Shown piece after piece: positions 7,882-19,407 of a DNA stretch of 64,000 bases. The DNA is from an uncultured Bacteroidales bacterium (lineage in GTDB: Bacteria; Bacteroidota; Bacteroidia; Bacteroidales; Bacteroidaceae). The notes beneath the pieces are model-generated. The model was not told the DNA's origin and made no database searches. It saw nothing but the letters and a program-made list of their open reading frames with translations. The position numbers and the translations under genes are program-made. How positions within the stretch are numbered: the first letter of the stretch is position 1; each line of letters starts with the position of its first letter. The stretch spans positions 1 through 64,000 of the forward strand of contig CADAGX010000007.1 of the NCBI GenBank assembly GCA_902787575.1. Reading direction: 5' to 3'.

Positions 7882-10731
7882 TTGAAGGCGAAGATACTTC
7901 TTTTCATAACGGCACTGCTGCTCCCCACGCTGATTTTCTCGGTGGGAGCAGGCACCCCGGCACGCTTTGCATTTTCACCGGCACCCGACACGCTGACGGC
8001 GAAAGACTCGTTGGCGCCCACCGACACGCTGCGGCAAGCAGACTCCCTCGGGCAGCAGGCAGCGTCTGCCACGCAGATTCCCGATTCCATCCCGTTGCGG
8101 CCCTACACCATCCTGCCAGACACCACGCAGAAGGACACACTGGCGGCCGACACCCTGCCGAAAAGTAAAAGCGCACTGGACGAGCCGGTGATTTACTCGG
8201 CAGAAGACAGCATCACATTCGACTACGCAAATTCGCGCGCCTTGCTTTTCGGAAGCAGTAAGGTGAACTATCAGAATCTGCAGCTCGACGCCGACATTAT
8301 CACCATCAGCATCGACAGCAGCTTGGTACACGCCATGGGCAGCACAGATTCCACTGGCGTTACCAGCGGCAAGCCCGTGTTTAAGCAAGGCGAGGACGAG
8401 TATGAGCCCGACCGAATCAGCTACAACTTCAAGACGCGCAAAGCCTTCATCTCGAACGTTTACACCGAACAGGGCGAGGGATTCATGATAAGTCAGGACG
8501 GTAAGCGCGACAGTGTGGGCGTGATGTACGTGCAGCATGCCAAGTACACCACGTGCAACGCCAAGCATCCTCACTTCTACCTGTCGCTCACACGCGCCAA
8601 GGTGCGGCCGGGCGAAGATGTGGTGTTCGGACCGGCATACCTTGTGGTGGAAGATGTGCCCCTGCCGCTGGCCATCCCGTACGGCTTCTTCCCATTCTCG
8701 TCGTCATACAGCAGCGGATTTATCATGCCCACCTACGGCGACGAAAGCAGGCGTGGATTCTATCTACGCGACGGCGGCTACTACTTCGCCATCAACGACA
8801 AAATAGACATCAAGGCGCTCGGCGAAATCTATACCAAAGGTTCTTGGGGACTTTCGGCGCAGAGCAACTACAGATGGCGCTACAAGTTTAGCGGCAATTT
8901 CTACTTCAGCTATCAGAATTCAAAGGAGGGAGAGAAGAATATGCCCGACTACAGCGTGAGCAAGAGCTTCAAAGTGACTTGGAGCCACCGTCAGGACGCA
9001 AAGGCTAACCCCACGCAAAGTTTCTCGGCAAGCGTAAACTTTGCCACAAGCAGCTACGAGAGGAACAATCTCGTGAGCATGTATAATCCGGAGAGCCTGA
9101 CGCAAAGCACACGAACAAGCAGTATCTCGTACAGCAAGACGTTCAGCGACATTGGTCTGACGCTCAGCGGAACCTTCAACCTCAGCCAGAACATGCGCGA
9201 CAGCAGCATCGCAGTGACGCTGCCCACGCTCAACATCTCGCTCAACCGCTTCAATCCGTTCAAGCGTAAGAAGATGGCCGGAAAGGAACGGTGGTACGAA
9301 AAAATCTCGGCAAGCTACACCGGTACGCTTACAAACAGCATCAACACAAAGGAGAACCTGCTCTTCCACAGCGACCTCGTGAAGGACTGGAAGAACGGCA
9401 TGCGGCATCAGATCCCCATCAGTGCGTCCTTCTCGGTGCTGAACTACATAAACGTGACGCCGAACTTCTCTTTCACCGACCGCATGTATAGCAACAAGAT
9501 TATGCAGTCGTGGAACGCGACGAGCCAAAAGGTGGAACGCGACACGCTGTACGGCTTCTACAACGTTTACAACTATAACATGGGGGTAAGCGCCAGCACG
9601 AAGCTCTACGGAATGTACCGACTTTTGCCATGGGCGGGCGGCAAGAAAGTGCAGGCCATACGTCACGTCTTCACTCCCAGCGTGGGATTTACGTACGCAC
9701 CGGACTTCGGAAAGTCGAGATACGGCTTCTACGACTCCTATGTCCGCACGGACGCCAACGGAAACGTCTCCACGGTAACTTACTCGCCATTCAGTCACGG
9801 CTCGTATGGCACGGCCGGAACCGGTATGACCGGCAGCGTGAGCCTTGATGTCTCGAACAACGTGGAAATGAAAGTGCGCACCGACAGAGACTCAACGGGC
9901 TATAAAAAGATAAGTCTCATCGATGAGCTGGGCGCGTCGCTGAGCTACAACATGGCAGCTAAGTCGCGTCCTTGGAGCGACCTCGGCATGCGAATCCGAC
10001 TGAAACTGACCAAGAGCTACACCTTCTCGATGAATGCCGTCTTTGCTACGTACGCCTATCAGTTCGACGAGAACGGCCGGGTGCGCGTGGGCGACCGCAC
10101 GGAATGGTCGTACGGACGCTTCGGACGCTTCCAGGGCATGTCGCAGAATCTATCGTACACGTTCAGCAACGAGACTTTCCGCAAGCTCTTCTCGGGCCGC
10201 GACAAGAAGGACACAGAGGAGGACGAGGAGGAAGACGAAGACTACGACGAGGAAGAGACAGACCCGAACATGCAGAACGTGGATCCCGACCGCAAGAAAG
10301 GAAAAACCGGAGCCAAAACCGACCAACAGGGCGGCACGGACGAAGACGGATACCTGCGCTTCAGCCTGCCGTGGAGCTTCTCGGTGAGCTACGGCGTGTC
10401 GATGCGCGAGAATACGAGCGCCAAGATACGCGAAAGCCGCATGAGGTATCCCTACAAACTGACGCACACACTCAATTTCTCGGGCAACATCCGACTCTCG
10501 GAGGGCTGGAACATCAACTTCTCGTCGGGCTATGACTTCAACTTCCACAAGTTGTCTATGACGACGGCATCCCTCTCGCGCGACCTGCACTGCTTCACCA
10601 TGTCGTGCTCCGTAGTGCTGCGGCCCTACACCAGCTACAACTTTACGTTCCAGGCAAACGCCGGAACACTGGCCGATGCGCTCCGATGGAAGAAGCAAAG
10701 CTCGTATGGCAGCAACATCGACTGGTACTAA
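7882..10731 (+). CDS. LptD-like LPS-assembly outer-membrane protein
   Basis: 949 residues beginning at TTG, chosen because it gives a clean signal peptide (MKAKILLFITALLLPTLIFS) just downstream of a -7 box. A Ser/Thr/Asp-rich linker precedes an OstA/LptA-like periplasmic segment (YSAEDSITFDYANSRALLFGSSKVNYQNLQLDADII in two halves, residues ~105-140), followed by a long alternating beta-barrel rich in Tyr/Phe/Ser. It resembles the Bacteroidetes proteins annotated as putative LptD, which deliver LPS to the outer leaflet. An acidic low-complexity stretch (residues ~780-800, many Glu/Asp) followed by a Lys/Gly-rich loop interrupts the C-terminal barrel and is probably a periplasmic or surface loop. 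Linkage to kdsA/kdsD supports an LPS role. Confidence 0.82.
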   Translation: MKAKILLFITALLLPTLIFSVGAGTPARFAFSPAPDTLTAKDSLAPTDTLRQADSLGQQAASATQIPDSIPLRPYTILPDTTQKDTLAADTLPKSKSALDEPVIYSAEDSITFDYANSRALLFGSSKVNYQNLQLDADIITISIDSSLVHAMGSTDSTGVTSGKPVFKQGEDEYEPDRISYNFKTRKAFISNVYTEQGEGFMISQDGKRDSVGVMYVQHAKYTTCNAKHPHFYLSLTRAKVRPGEDVVFGPAYLVVEDVPLPLAIPYGFFPFSSSYSSGFIMPTYGDESRRGFYLRDGGYYFAINDKIDIKALGEIYTKGSWGLSAQSNYRWRYKFSGNFYFSYQNSKEGEKNMPDYSVSKSFKVTWSHRQDAKANPTQSFSASVNFATSSYERNNLVSMYNPESLTQSTRTSSISYSKTFSDIGLTLSGTFNLSQNMRDSSIAVTLPTLNISLNRFNPFKRKKMAGKERWYEKISASYTGTLTNSINTKENLLFHSDLVKDWKNGMRHQIPISASFSVLNYINVTPNFSFTDRMYSNKIMQSWNATSQKVERDTLYGFYNVYNYNMGVSASTKLYGMYRLLPWAGGKKVQAIRHVFTPSVGFTYAPDFGKSRYGFYDSYVRTDANGNVSTVTYSPFSHGSYGTAGTGMTGSVSLDVSNNVEMKVRTDRDSTGYKKISLIDELGASLSYNMAAKSRPWSDLGMRIRLKLTKSYTFSMNAVFATYAYQFDENGRVRVGDRTEWSYGRFGRFQGMSQNLSYTFSNETFRKLFSGRDKKDTEEDEEEDEDYDEEETDPNMQNVDPDRKKGKTGAKTDQQGGTDEDGYLRFSLPWSFSVSYGVSMRENTSAKIRESRMRYPYKLTHTLNFSGNIRLSEGWNINFSSGYDFNFHKLSMTTASLSRDLHCFTMSCSVVLRPYTSYNFTFQANAGTLADALRWKKQSSYGSNIDWY

Positions 10732-10787
10732 CCCTAAACGCGACAGCCAGAAACAGAAAAAACTACAGCAAGAAAATATTTTACCAC

Positions 10788-11534
10788 ATGAAGAAACTAA
10801 AGAAACTGCCCGCACTTTTCAGAAAAGCAACGGGCGCCGCCATTCTCTTCGCAGCAGCCATATCCGCCGGCCTGCTGACGTCTTGCAACAACGACACAGA
10901 CCAGCATCAGTTGGCCGTCATGTATCCAGGCGTTTCGCTGCTCTACGCCGACAATACCACGGACTCGCTGGTGTTTCTCACCTTCGACAGCTGGAGCATG
11001 CACTCCAACGCAAGTTGGCTTACACCGCGCGGAAAGACCAGCGCCACAGTCAATCACGACGCCAGCAAGCGCTATCAGTTCATCGTCTACTTCGACGTGG
11101 AGGCAAACACCACGGGGAAAAGCAGGTGGGGAAACGTCGAAGTCTTCTCTTACGAGTATTCGGCATCCGCCTACTACCTGCAACTGGGCTGCCACAACGT
11201 GATGCACCCGGCCGGCACACCTGTCACATACATCAACGACAACCGCAACCTGCCCGAAACGATACGTTTCGAGGCCACCGACAGCGCCAACGTGACGCTC
11301 GACTCGCTGTGTTTCAGCGTGCAGGCCGACTGGACACTCTCGTTTGCCGAAGGCGAGGACGCCACTTGGCTCACACCAGAAAAGACTGCCGGTACGCCGG
11401 GCGAGAACATTGTGCGCGTCAGCATGACGGAAAACACGTCCGACAAGGAACGGAATACGACACTCACCCTGAAAAGCAGCGGCGTGAGCACCAATATCTC
11501 CTTCAAGCAGCTGCCAAAGAAAGAGGAAGACTGA
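10788..11534 (+). CDS. BACON-domain lipoprotein
   Basis: 248 residues. The start was placed at MKKLKKLPALF because it begins a lipoprotein signal peptide ending in the lipobox LLTSC (Cys ~31). Two beta-sandwich segments follow; the second (residues ~165-245: VTLDSLCFSVQADWTL, ATWLTPEKTAG, NTTLTLKSSGV) looks like a BACON domain, with the WLTP and terminal strand pattern of that Bacteroidetes-specific fold. BACON domains are thought to bind glycans or mucin. It begins 56 bp after the LptD-like gene and ends 13 bp before the BRCT gene, so it is probably in the same transcript. Function is otherwise unknown. Confidence 0.75.
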   Translation: MKKLKKLPALFRKATGAAILFAAAISAGLLTSCNNDTDQHQLAVMYPGVSLLYADNTTDSLVFLTFDSWSMHSNASWLTPRGKTSATVNHDASKRYQFIVYFDVEANTTGKSRWGNVEVFSYEYSASAYYLQLGCHNVMHPAGTPVTYINDNRNLPETIRFEATDSANVTLDSLCFSVQADWTLSFAEGEDATWLTPEKTAGTPGENIVRVSMTENTSDKERNTTLTLKSSGVSTNISFKQLPKKEED

Positions 11535-11547
11535 CACAAGACACGCG

Positions 11548-12231
11548 ATGGAACAGTACAGCCTATTCCCGGAAAACGACCTGCGAGTGGAGACACCATT
11601 CACGGACCGTGTCGTATGCTCGCTCGGCACGTTCACGCAGTCGCCCCGCCAGCTGCAGCAGTTGCTGCAAGGCATGGGAGCGGACTACAAGGCCTCGACA
11701 CGCCCGAGCCGCAACGTGCACTTTGTGCTCGTTGGCCGCGATGCGCCACAAGACCAGCTGCAATATCTTCAGACGCTGGCCTTCCACGGCTTCCGCCCAC
11801 GCCTGCTGCATCAGGCGGAGCTCGACGAAATCCTGCAGGGACACTATGCCAACTATCGCGTACCAAAGGAAATCTGCAAGGACCTGCGCCTGACGCTGCA
11901 GCACTACGAGCAGTTTCACATAGACTACACGACGGCCATGAATCCGCTCTACACCAAAGAACTCTTCGTGGCGCCCGACACGATAACGCCGCAGGCTGAA
12001 CTGTACCAGATGCTGGGTGACCGCGGGATTTACGCGAATGCCTACATCGACGACACGACCGACGTGCTGCTTGTCAGCGATGCCACGCTGAGCCGTCTGC
12101 GCAACGGGCAGACAGACGACGTGCTGCACACCATAGAACAGAAGTACAACGAGAGCCGCTCGCCGTCGTATCGCTACGTGATGACCACCGAAGGCGAACT
12201 GCTGCACTGGATGAAGCAGCAGACAAAGTGA
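11548..12231 (+). CDS. BRCT-domain-like protein
   Basis: 227 residues, no signal peptide. Residues ~18-75 (VVCSLGTFTQSPRQLQQLLQ, then MGADYKASTRPSRNVHFVLV and GRDAP) match the BRCT pattern: strand, helix, conserved Gly, Thr/Ser-x-x-x-Thr-H/F-V-hydrophobic, then Gly-x-Asp. The remainder is alpha/beta with no recognised domain. BRCT domains bind phosphoproteins or DNA ends, and in bacteria they are otherwise mainly found in LigA and a few exonucleases. It ends 31 bp from the convergent ligA gene, whose product also ends in a BRCT domain. A DNA-processing role is an inference from fold and neighbourhood. Confidence 0.6.
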   Translation: MEQYSLFPENDLRVETPFTDRVVCSLGTFTQSPRQLQQLLQGMGADYKASTRPSRNVHFVLVGRDAPQDQLQYLQTLAFHGFRPRLLHQAELDEILQGHYANYRVPKEICKDLRLTLQHYEQFHIDYTTAMNPLYTKELFVAPDTITPQAELYQMLGDRGIYANAYIDDTTDVLLVSDATLSRLRNGQTDDVLHTIEQKYNESRSPSYRYVMTTEGELLHWMKQQTK

Positions 12232-12262
12232 GGCCACAAGCCGACAGGATGCTGCAACGTGC

Positions 12263-15307
<3,045 letters not shown>

Positions 15308-15320
15308 GCGTGGCTTCGCT

Positions 15321-15447
15321 CACGCCACACGTCGCAATCGTTCACGCCACGCGTCGCAATCGCTCACGCCACACGTCGCATTTTCACTTGCCACACGTCG
15401 CAATCGTTCACGCCACACGTCGCATTTTCACTTGCCACACGTCGCAA
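15321..15447. repeat. 22-bp tandem repeat array 2
   Basis: Six units of exact 22-bp period start at 15321, 15343, 15365, 15387, 15409 and 15431. Typical unit: CACGCCACACGTCGCAATCG plus two bases; two units carry CTTGCC in place of CACGCC. Read on the other strand it matches the core of array 1 (GCGACGTGTGGCGTGA). It lies between the convergent dapA and C10 protease genes. Confidence 0.9.
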
Positions 15448-15455
15448 AAAAGAAT

Positions 15456-15479
15456 GGAGCGAACCGCTTGGTTCGCCCC
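15456..15479. terminator. Hairpin between dapA and C10 protease
   Basis: GCGAACC-GCTT-GGTTCGC forms a perfect 7-bp stem extended by flanking G/C. It lies between convergent genes, with an A-run on the dapA side (15445-15450) that would be a U-run for minus-strand transcripts from the protease gene. Confidence 0.5.
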
Positions 15480-15506
15480 ACCCATGGAACTATCGTACGT
15501 GACGCA

Positions 15507-18500
15507 TCAGTACAGCACTTTCTTGCCGTTCACAATATAAACGCCCTTTGCAGCTTTCTCCACCCTGCGGCCAGAGAGGTCATAGATGGCAGCAGAACTC
15601 GGTGATACGAAGGGCAGCGAAATGCCAGTGGCGAGCCGCTCGGGAACCGCAGGCAGCGGTATCTCCGCCGGTCGCTTCTCGGCATCGAGTTTCGTCACGA
15701 AGTAGGTCTGCAACGGCTCCAGCTTCTGACTGGCCACATAGTTGAAGGCTGTTCCCTCCGCGTTTATCGTATAAACGTCCTTTACCGTATTGCGGAAGGT
15801 GACACCGTACTGATTGAATGTCTCGGACGAAAGCACGAAATTGACGCTTCCCGGAGCAAGGAATCGCACGTCCTCGCCGTGGAAGACTACCGTCTTGCCA
15901 GCCATCTCGCGCGAGGCGGCAATGATGTAGGGCGTGTTGCCCTGCATCGTAGCCACCGGTGTGAAAGCCGGCATGTAGCCGTCGTCGAGCCGCGTGAACT
16001 CATAGACACAGAATGGAGCCGTCTCATCCGTCAGCAGATACTCCGTCCCATCCACCGTGGCACGTGTGGCGGCAAATGGCATGAGGAATGTCTCCCACGC
16101 CGTGCCGTCGGTTGTCTCGGGGAACGTATGGCTGAACGTGGCCGTCTCGGCAGAGAACGATTCCGGCACGTAGTAAGCATTGTCGTCGGTCAGCGAAATC
16201 TTCTCGGCACTGCCTCCAAAGATGAGATTGTTGTTCGAGAGTCCGCCCGGCCGCGTGGTAGAGCCCGTCACGTAGTACAACGTATTCGGATTCCGATTGG
16301 GGCGAATGGAATTGAGATTTACGTTGCTGCACAGCATTCCACATGCCGCCGTGGGTGCCGACAGCGAGGAGCTGCTGGCCAAAGGTGTCATCTTGCCGTC
16401 GGTGGTCCAATAGATGACGCCCGGCTGCATCTTGAAATAATTCTTCCACAGCGCGCCATTGTCCAGCGTGCCGCCCTGCCCCACATAATAGAAGACGAAC
16501 TGATAGTTGATGCCATAACTCAGATTCGTAATGCAGAAAGGCACATTGGTGGTGGCACCAGCTGCTACACTGAGTTCATACGTGTTGCTCGAAGAGGAGA
16601 CATAGGTCGAGGAGCCCGCACTTTTCTGAATCCAGCGTTGCACTTTTATCTTTCCATTGAAGTCGTGCGAGCCAAGATTCCTGATTTTGTAGGTGCCTTG
16701 CACGCGATTTGTGTAAATGGTGCCACTGAGACTGTTGTCGTACGTGATGCCGGTCAACGACAAGTGCGCCGCGTTAGCTTCGGCGATAATCTCCACTTCC
16801 TTCTGCGCATAAGTTTTTCCACCTCCGGCGTCGCAGAGGTAGAGCGTAAGCGTACCCACCTTCTCTGGCGTGAAATAGTAAGACATCGTAATGGTCTCTC
16901 CCTTGCGGACATTGATGGCAGCACGGCTGCCAAGCGATGTTTTCTCGCCGTCATATCCGCCAAAGAGTTCCACCCTGCCGTAGAATTCATCGCCCACGTT
17001 CCGAATCCTCACGCGCACCTCCTGCTGGTTGCCCACCACGCATCCCGTCGGGAAGGAGATGCTGTCAATCTCGAGCGCTGTCTGCGGGTTCTTAATTTCG
17101 AGCACGGGCATTCGTGTGGCGCCCACCGTGGCCAGGATGTAACGGTTCTTGAAATCGTACTGGGCATGCCACTCGTCGGCAGCCACAAGCTTGCTGGCCG
17201 GAGAAATCTTGTAGACGCCCTGTGTCAGTCGGCCCGAGAGGTTGATGGTCACGCTCTTGGAGTCCTCGTCCTTCAGGCTGGGAATTGTCTGCGAGGTGCG
17301 AGCGATAAGTTCGTACGTGTCGTTCGACTCGTCGTAAACCACGATTCCCACATTGTAGTTCGCCGTATAGCCCGATTCGTTCTTGTAAGTTGCGGTGACG
17401 GAGGTACCATTGCAACTGATGTCGGTCACCGAAAGCGCCACGTCAGTTTTCCGCTCCACGGTGCCCGGCACGCGGACACCAATCAGCGCGCCCTGCGACA
17501 TGCTGTAGCCGCCCGTAGTACTGCTGTCGCCGTCGCCCGTCTGGTCGCCGGGTTTCAGAATAGAGAGGACATACCAGCCGTCGCTCATGCCGCCCCAGCC
17601 CCAATTGACATGAAAGAGGCCTTCGCCGTCGAAGCCGTCCAAAACGAAAGCATGGCCCGACGAACCGCCAGCGTTACCGCAGAAACCCACAGGATGACCG
17701 CTGGCCAACTCGTCGTACACAAGGTCGAACCATCCGTCTATCGTATAGTTGCCGCGCGATGCCACATAGACGCCGCTGTCGTACCCGAAGTTGTTGCGCA
17801 GACCAGACGCCATCTTGCTAAAGACAGCGCCAGAACCGCCCTTGGAATAGCTCATACGCACAGCAAGACCGCAGTAAAGCATCAGATTGCCCACGGCCTC
17901 GGCCTCCTCATCTGTGTAACTGCCGTAACTGCCTTTCATGTGGTCCCAGTCTATCTTCGTGCCTTCGGACACACTGCCCGTGGTGATGGTACGCGAGCCG
18001 CCAGTGTAGGTGTACGACTTGGTAATGGCTGCCAGACTACCCGTCACAGCTTCGGGATAGCGATAGTAATACATAATCTGAGCCATCGCCACAGCCACAC
18101 AACCTGCAGGAGGCGTGCCCTCGGTGCCATCGCTATTCACGTAATGCGGACAGCGACAGTTGTAAGGCCAACTTTGGTTCCACCAGCTGCGGAGCAACGG
18201 AGACACAGAGTGATAGACCTTACGCGACTTGCGACGCATCTGACGCGCCTGCACGTCGATTTGCGTCTGCTGCACGTTGTGGTCTTCAAGCCACTGGATG
18301 TCGTTGGCGTACGTCTGCAGCCAAGAGCGCATATGCTCTGGGATACTGTCGGTATTGAAGTCGCCGTGGTCGCAATAGCCCAACACCTGCTCCGTGCGAT
18401 CGTCGCCGGACACAATGACAAAGCCATTGCTGTCGCCCACATTAAAGACATAGTAATAAGCATCCTCCGCAGCCTTCCCCTTGCGTGGGGCGCGGAAGGG

Positions 18501-18656
18501 ACTGGCTTCTGCCTTCATCGAGATGCCTTTCTCGGCAAGGAAATCCTGCGCCGTCCGGCGTGCATCGGAGCGACTCACTGGAGCAGCGAACGCCACGATG
18601 GGCACCAAAGCCAGCAACATAGAAAAAAATCGTCTCTTCATCTTTGTACTTTTCAT
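15507..18656 (-). CDS. C10 family (streptopain-like) cysteine protease
   Basis: About 1049 residues with a signal peptide (MKRRFFSMLLALVPIVAFA). An N-terminal Spi-type inhibitory propeptide (SRSDARRTAQDFLAEKG) leads into the C10 peptidase domain: TPPAGCVAVAMAQIMYYYRY holds the catalytic Cys (~residue 186), and SSGHAFVLDGFD then FHVNWGWGG hold the catalytic His. Several Ig-like modules follow. The tail YDLSGRRVEKAAKGVYIVNG plus KKVLY is the same C-terminal signal seen in the two GLUG proteins upstream and resembles a Por/type IX secretion tail. An alternative start 15 bp inside (18641) is equally plausible. Family members (SpeB, interpain) degrade host proteins and complement; here that is inference. 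Confidence 0.92.
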   Translation of the reverse strand: MKSTKMKRRFFSMLLALVPIVAFAAPVSRSDARRTAQDFLAEKGISMKAEASPFRAPRKGKAAEDAYYYVFNVGDSNGFVIVSGDDRTEQVLGYCDHGDFNTDSIPEHMRSWLQTYANDIQWLEDHNVQQTQIDVQARQMRRKSRKVYHSVSPLLRSWWNQSWPYNCRCPHYVNSDGTEGTPPAGCVAVAMAQIMYYYRYPEAVTGSLAAITKSYTYTGGSRTITTGSVSEGTKIDWDHMKGSYGSYTDEEAEAVGNLMLYCGLAVRMSYSKGGSGAVFSKMASGLRNNFGYDSGVYVASRGNYTIDGWFDLVYDELASGHPVGFCGNAGGSSGHAFVLDGFDGEGLFHVNWGWGGMSDGWYVLSILKPGDQTGDGDSSTTGGYSMSQGALIGVRVPGTVERKTDVALSVTDISCNGTSVTATYKNESGYTANYNVGIVVYDESNDTYELIARTSQTIPSLKDEDSKSVTINLSGRLTQGVYKISPASKLVAADEWHAQYDFKNRYILATVGATRMPVLEIKNPQTALEIDSISFPTGCVVGNQQEVRVRIRNVGDEFYGRVELFGGYDGEKTSLGSRAAINVRKGETITMSYYFTPEKVGTLTLYLCDAGGGKTYAQKEVEIIAEANAAHLSLTGITYDNSLSGTIYTNRVQGTYKIRNLGSHDFNGKIKVQRWIQKSAGSSTYVSSSSNTYELSVAAGATTNVPFCITNLSYGINYQFVFYYVGQGGTLDNGALWKNYFKMQPGVIYWTTDGKMTPLASSSSLSAPTAACGMLCSNVNLNSIRPNRNPNTLYYVTGSTTRPGGLSNNNLIFGGSAEKISLTDDNAYYVPESFSAETATFSHTFPETTDGTAWETFLMPFAATRATVDGTEYLLTDETAPFCVYEFTRLDDGYMPAFTPVATMQGNTPYIIAASREMAGKTVVFHGEDVRFLAPGSVNFVLSSETFNQYGVTFRNTVKDVYTINAEGTAFNYVASQKLEPLQTYFVTKLDAEKRPAEIPLPAVPERLATGISLPFVSPSSAAIYDLSGRRVEKAAKGVYIVNGKKVLY

Positions 18657-18861
18657 ATAAACCGACAACGACTATCAGATTTTATAATTCCTATTTTATC
18701 ACCTCACAAGCAATCACTTGCCGTCCACCACATAAATTCTCTTTGCTAGACCGTCATCGATCAGGATAACCGATTTGTGCGTTAACGCTGCAATGAATAA
18801 GGTAGTAGCAAGTTATCTCATAGTCTGCTGTAAGTTTAGCACCATAGCTCGTTTTATGTCG

Positions 18862-18869
18862 CAAATATA
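18862..18869 (-). promoter_or_regulatory. -7 box for C10 protease
   Basis: Minus-strand TATATTTG matches TAnnTTTG. It would give a leader of about 200 nt before the protease start, long for this group. Confidence 0.5.
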
Positions 18870-18967
18870 CAAAGAATTCGTAAATCTGTGAAGTCAAATA
18901 AAAAAAAACGACAGGTATCATCACAAATAGCACCTCAACACAAATTCCTTTGCATCACTACACATAA

Positions 18968-19002
18968 AATGCGGGGCAGGCCATAGTGGTCTGTCCCGCA
19001 TT
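18968..19002 (-). terminator. Terminator after small peptide gene 2
   Basis: Inverted repeat AATGCGGGGCAG / CTGTCCCGCATT (one G-T pair, 12-bp stem) lies 108 bp past the small-peptide stop on the minus strand, followed by TTTATG. It is a likely end of the GLUG2/peptide transcript. Confidence 0.6.
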
Positions 19003-19109
19003 CAGAGTCTTTCTATCTTACATGTAAGTGAATTACAGCCCGATGCAGTTCTTCACACTGCAAGAGCTGCGCTCCGTCTCACAATGTCAGAGCATAACAG
19101 CGACAGAGG

Positions 19110-19280
19110 TTATTCCTCCACTTCGTCTTCGTCCGAGCCGAAGATATCCCAGTTGTTTTCCTTACCCAGCGCGTCACCACCGCTGACTGTACCTTTGCCT
19201 ATTGGCAGGCTGGCTGCAAGCATCGAAACGGATGATACGCTAACTACGCTCAATAAAGGCGAAACATATGTCTTTTTCAT
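19110..19280 (-). CDS. Small acidic YxxP-leader peptide (copy 2)
   Basis: 56 residues starting MKKTYVSPLL. The N-terminal third has a Y5-x-x-P8 motif followed by alternating hydrophobics, then MLAASLPIGKG, a double glycine (TVSGG) and an acidic end (NNWDIFGSDEDEVEE). From MLAAS to GSDE it is identical to the peptide at 23020-23184, while the N-terminus differs. No homologous function is known to me. A YxxP leader is what RRE domains recognise in lasso-peptide precursors, and GG marks leader cleavage in many secreted peptides, so a processed peptide is possible but unproven; no modifying enzyme is nearby. It is transcribed after GLUG protein 2 across a 127-bp spacer with two GC-rich hairpins. 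Confidence 0.75.
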   Translation of the reverse strand: MKKTYVSPLLSVVSVSSVSMLAASLPIGKGTVSGGDALGKENNWDIFGSDEDEVEE

Positions 19281-19407
19281 AATTATTTTCAGACCCTGCC
19301 CCACCCCGGACCCTCCACGAGGGGAGGGCGTAGGATGTTGGGGTTCGGGATTATTTATCTGTTTTTATTCTTTTTAAGATTCTCCCCTCGGGGAGTTAGA
19401 GGGGGCT
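19281..19407 (-). repeat. Hairpin spacer between GLUG2 and peptide
   Basis: Contains CCCTCC-ACGAGG-GGAGGG (19311-19328) and CTCCCCTCGGGGAG (19382-19395). The same spacer, nearly base for base, separates the other GLUG/peptide pair at 23185-23312. The hairpins may attenuate or uncouple peptide expression from the large gene. Similar GAGGGG palindromes recur at ~34.5, 41.3, 43.8 and 62.1-62.2 kb. Confidence 0.7.

Larger units (their letters stand above)
18657..19109. other. Gene-free spacer upstream of C10 protease
   Basis: A 453-bp stretch. It holds the presumed promoter of the protease (18862-18869, minus), a ~200-bp leader containing a 33-codon open frame (minus, 18714-18812) whose last residues read KRIYVVDGK, like a vestigial copy of the shared C-terminal tail, and the terminator hairpin of the small-peptide gene at 18968-19002. 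No other gene was recognised. Confidence 0.5.

Noticed and set aside
15310-15540. A 76-codon plus-strand frame after dapA.
   Set aside because: Nearly all of it is translated 22-bp repeat (HATRRNRS-type residues).
15879-18749. A 956-codon open frame on the plus strand opposite the C10 protease.
   Set aside because: The minus strand encodes a complete C10 protease with signal peptide and catalytic residues; the antisense translation is Arg/His/Val-rich without domains.
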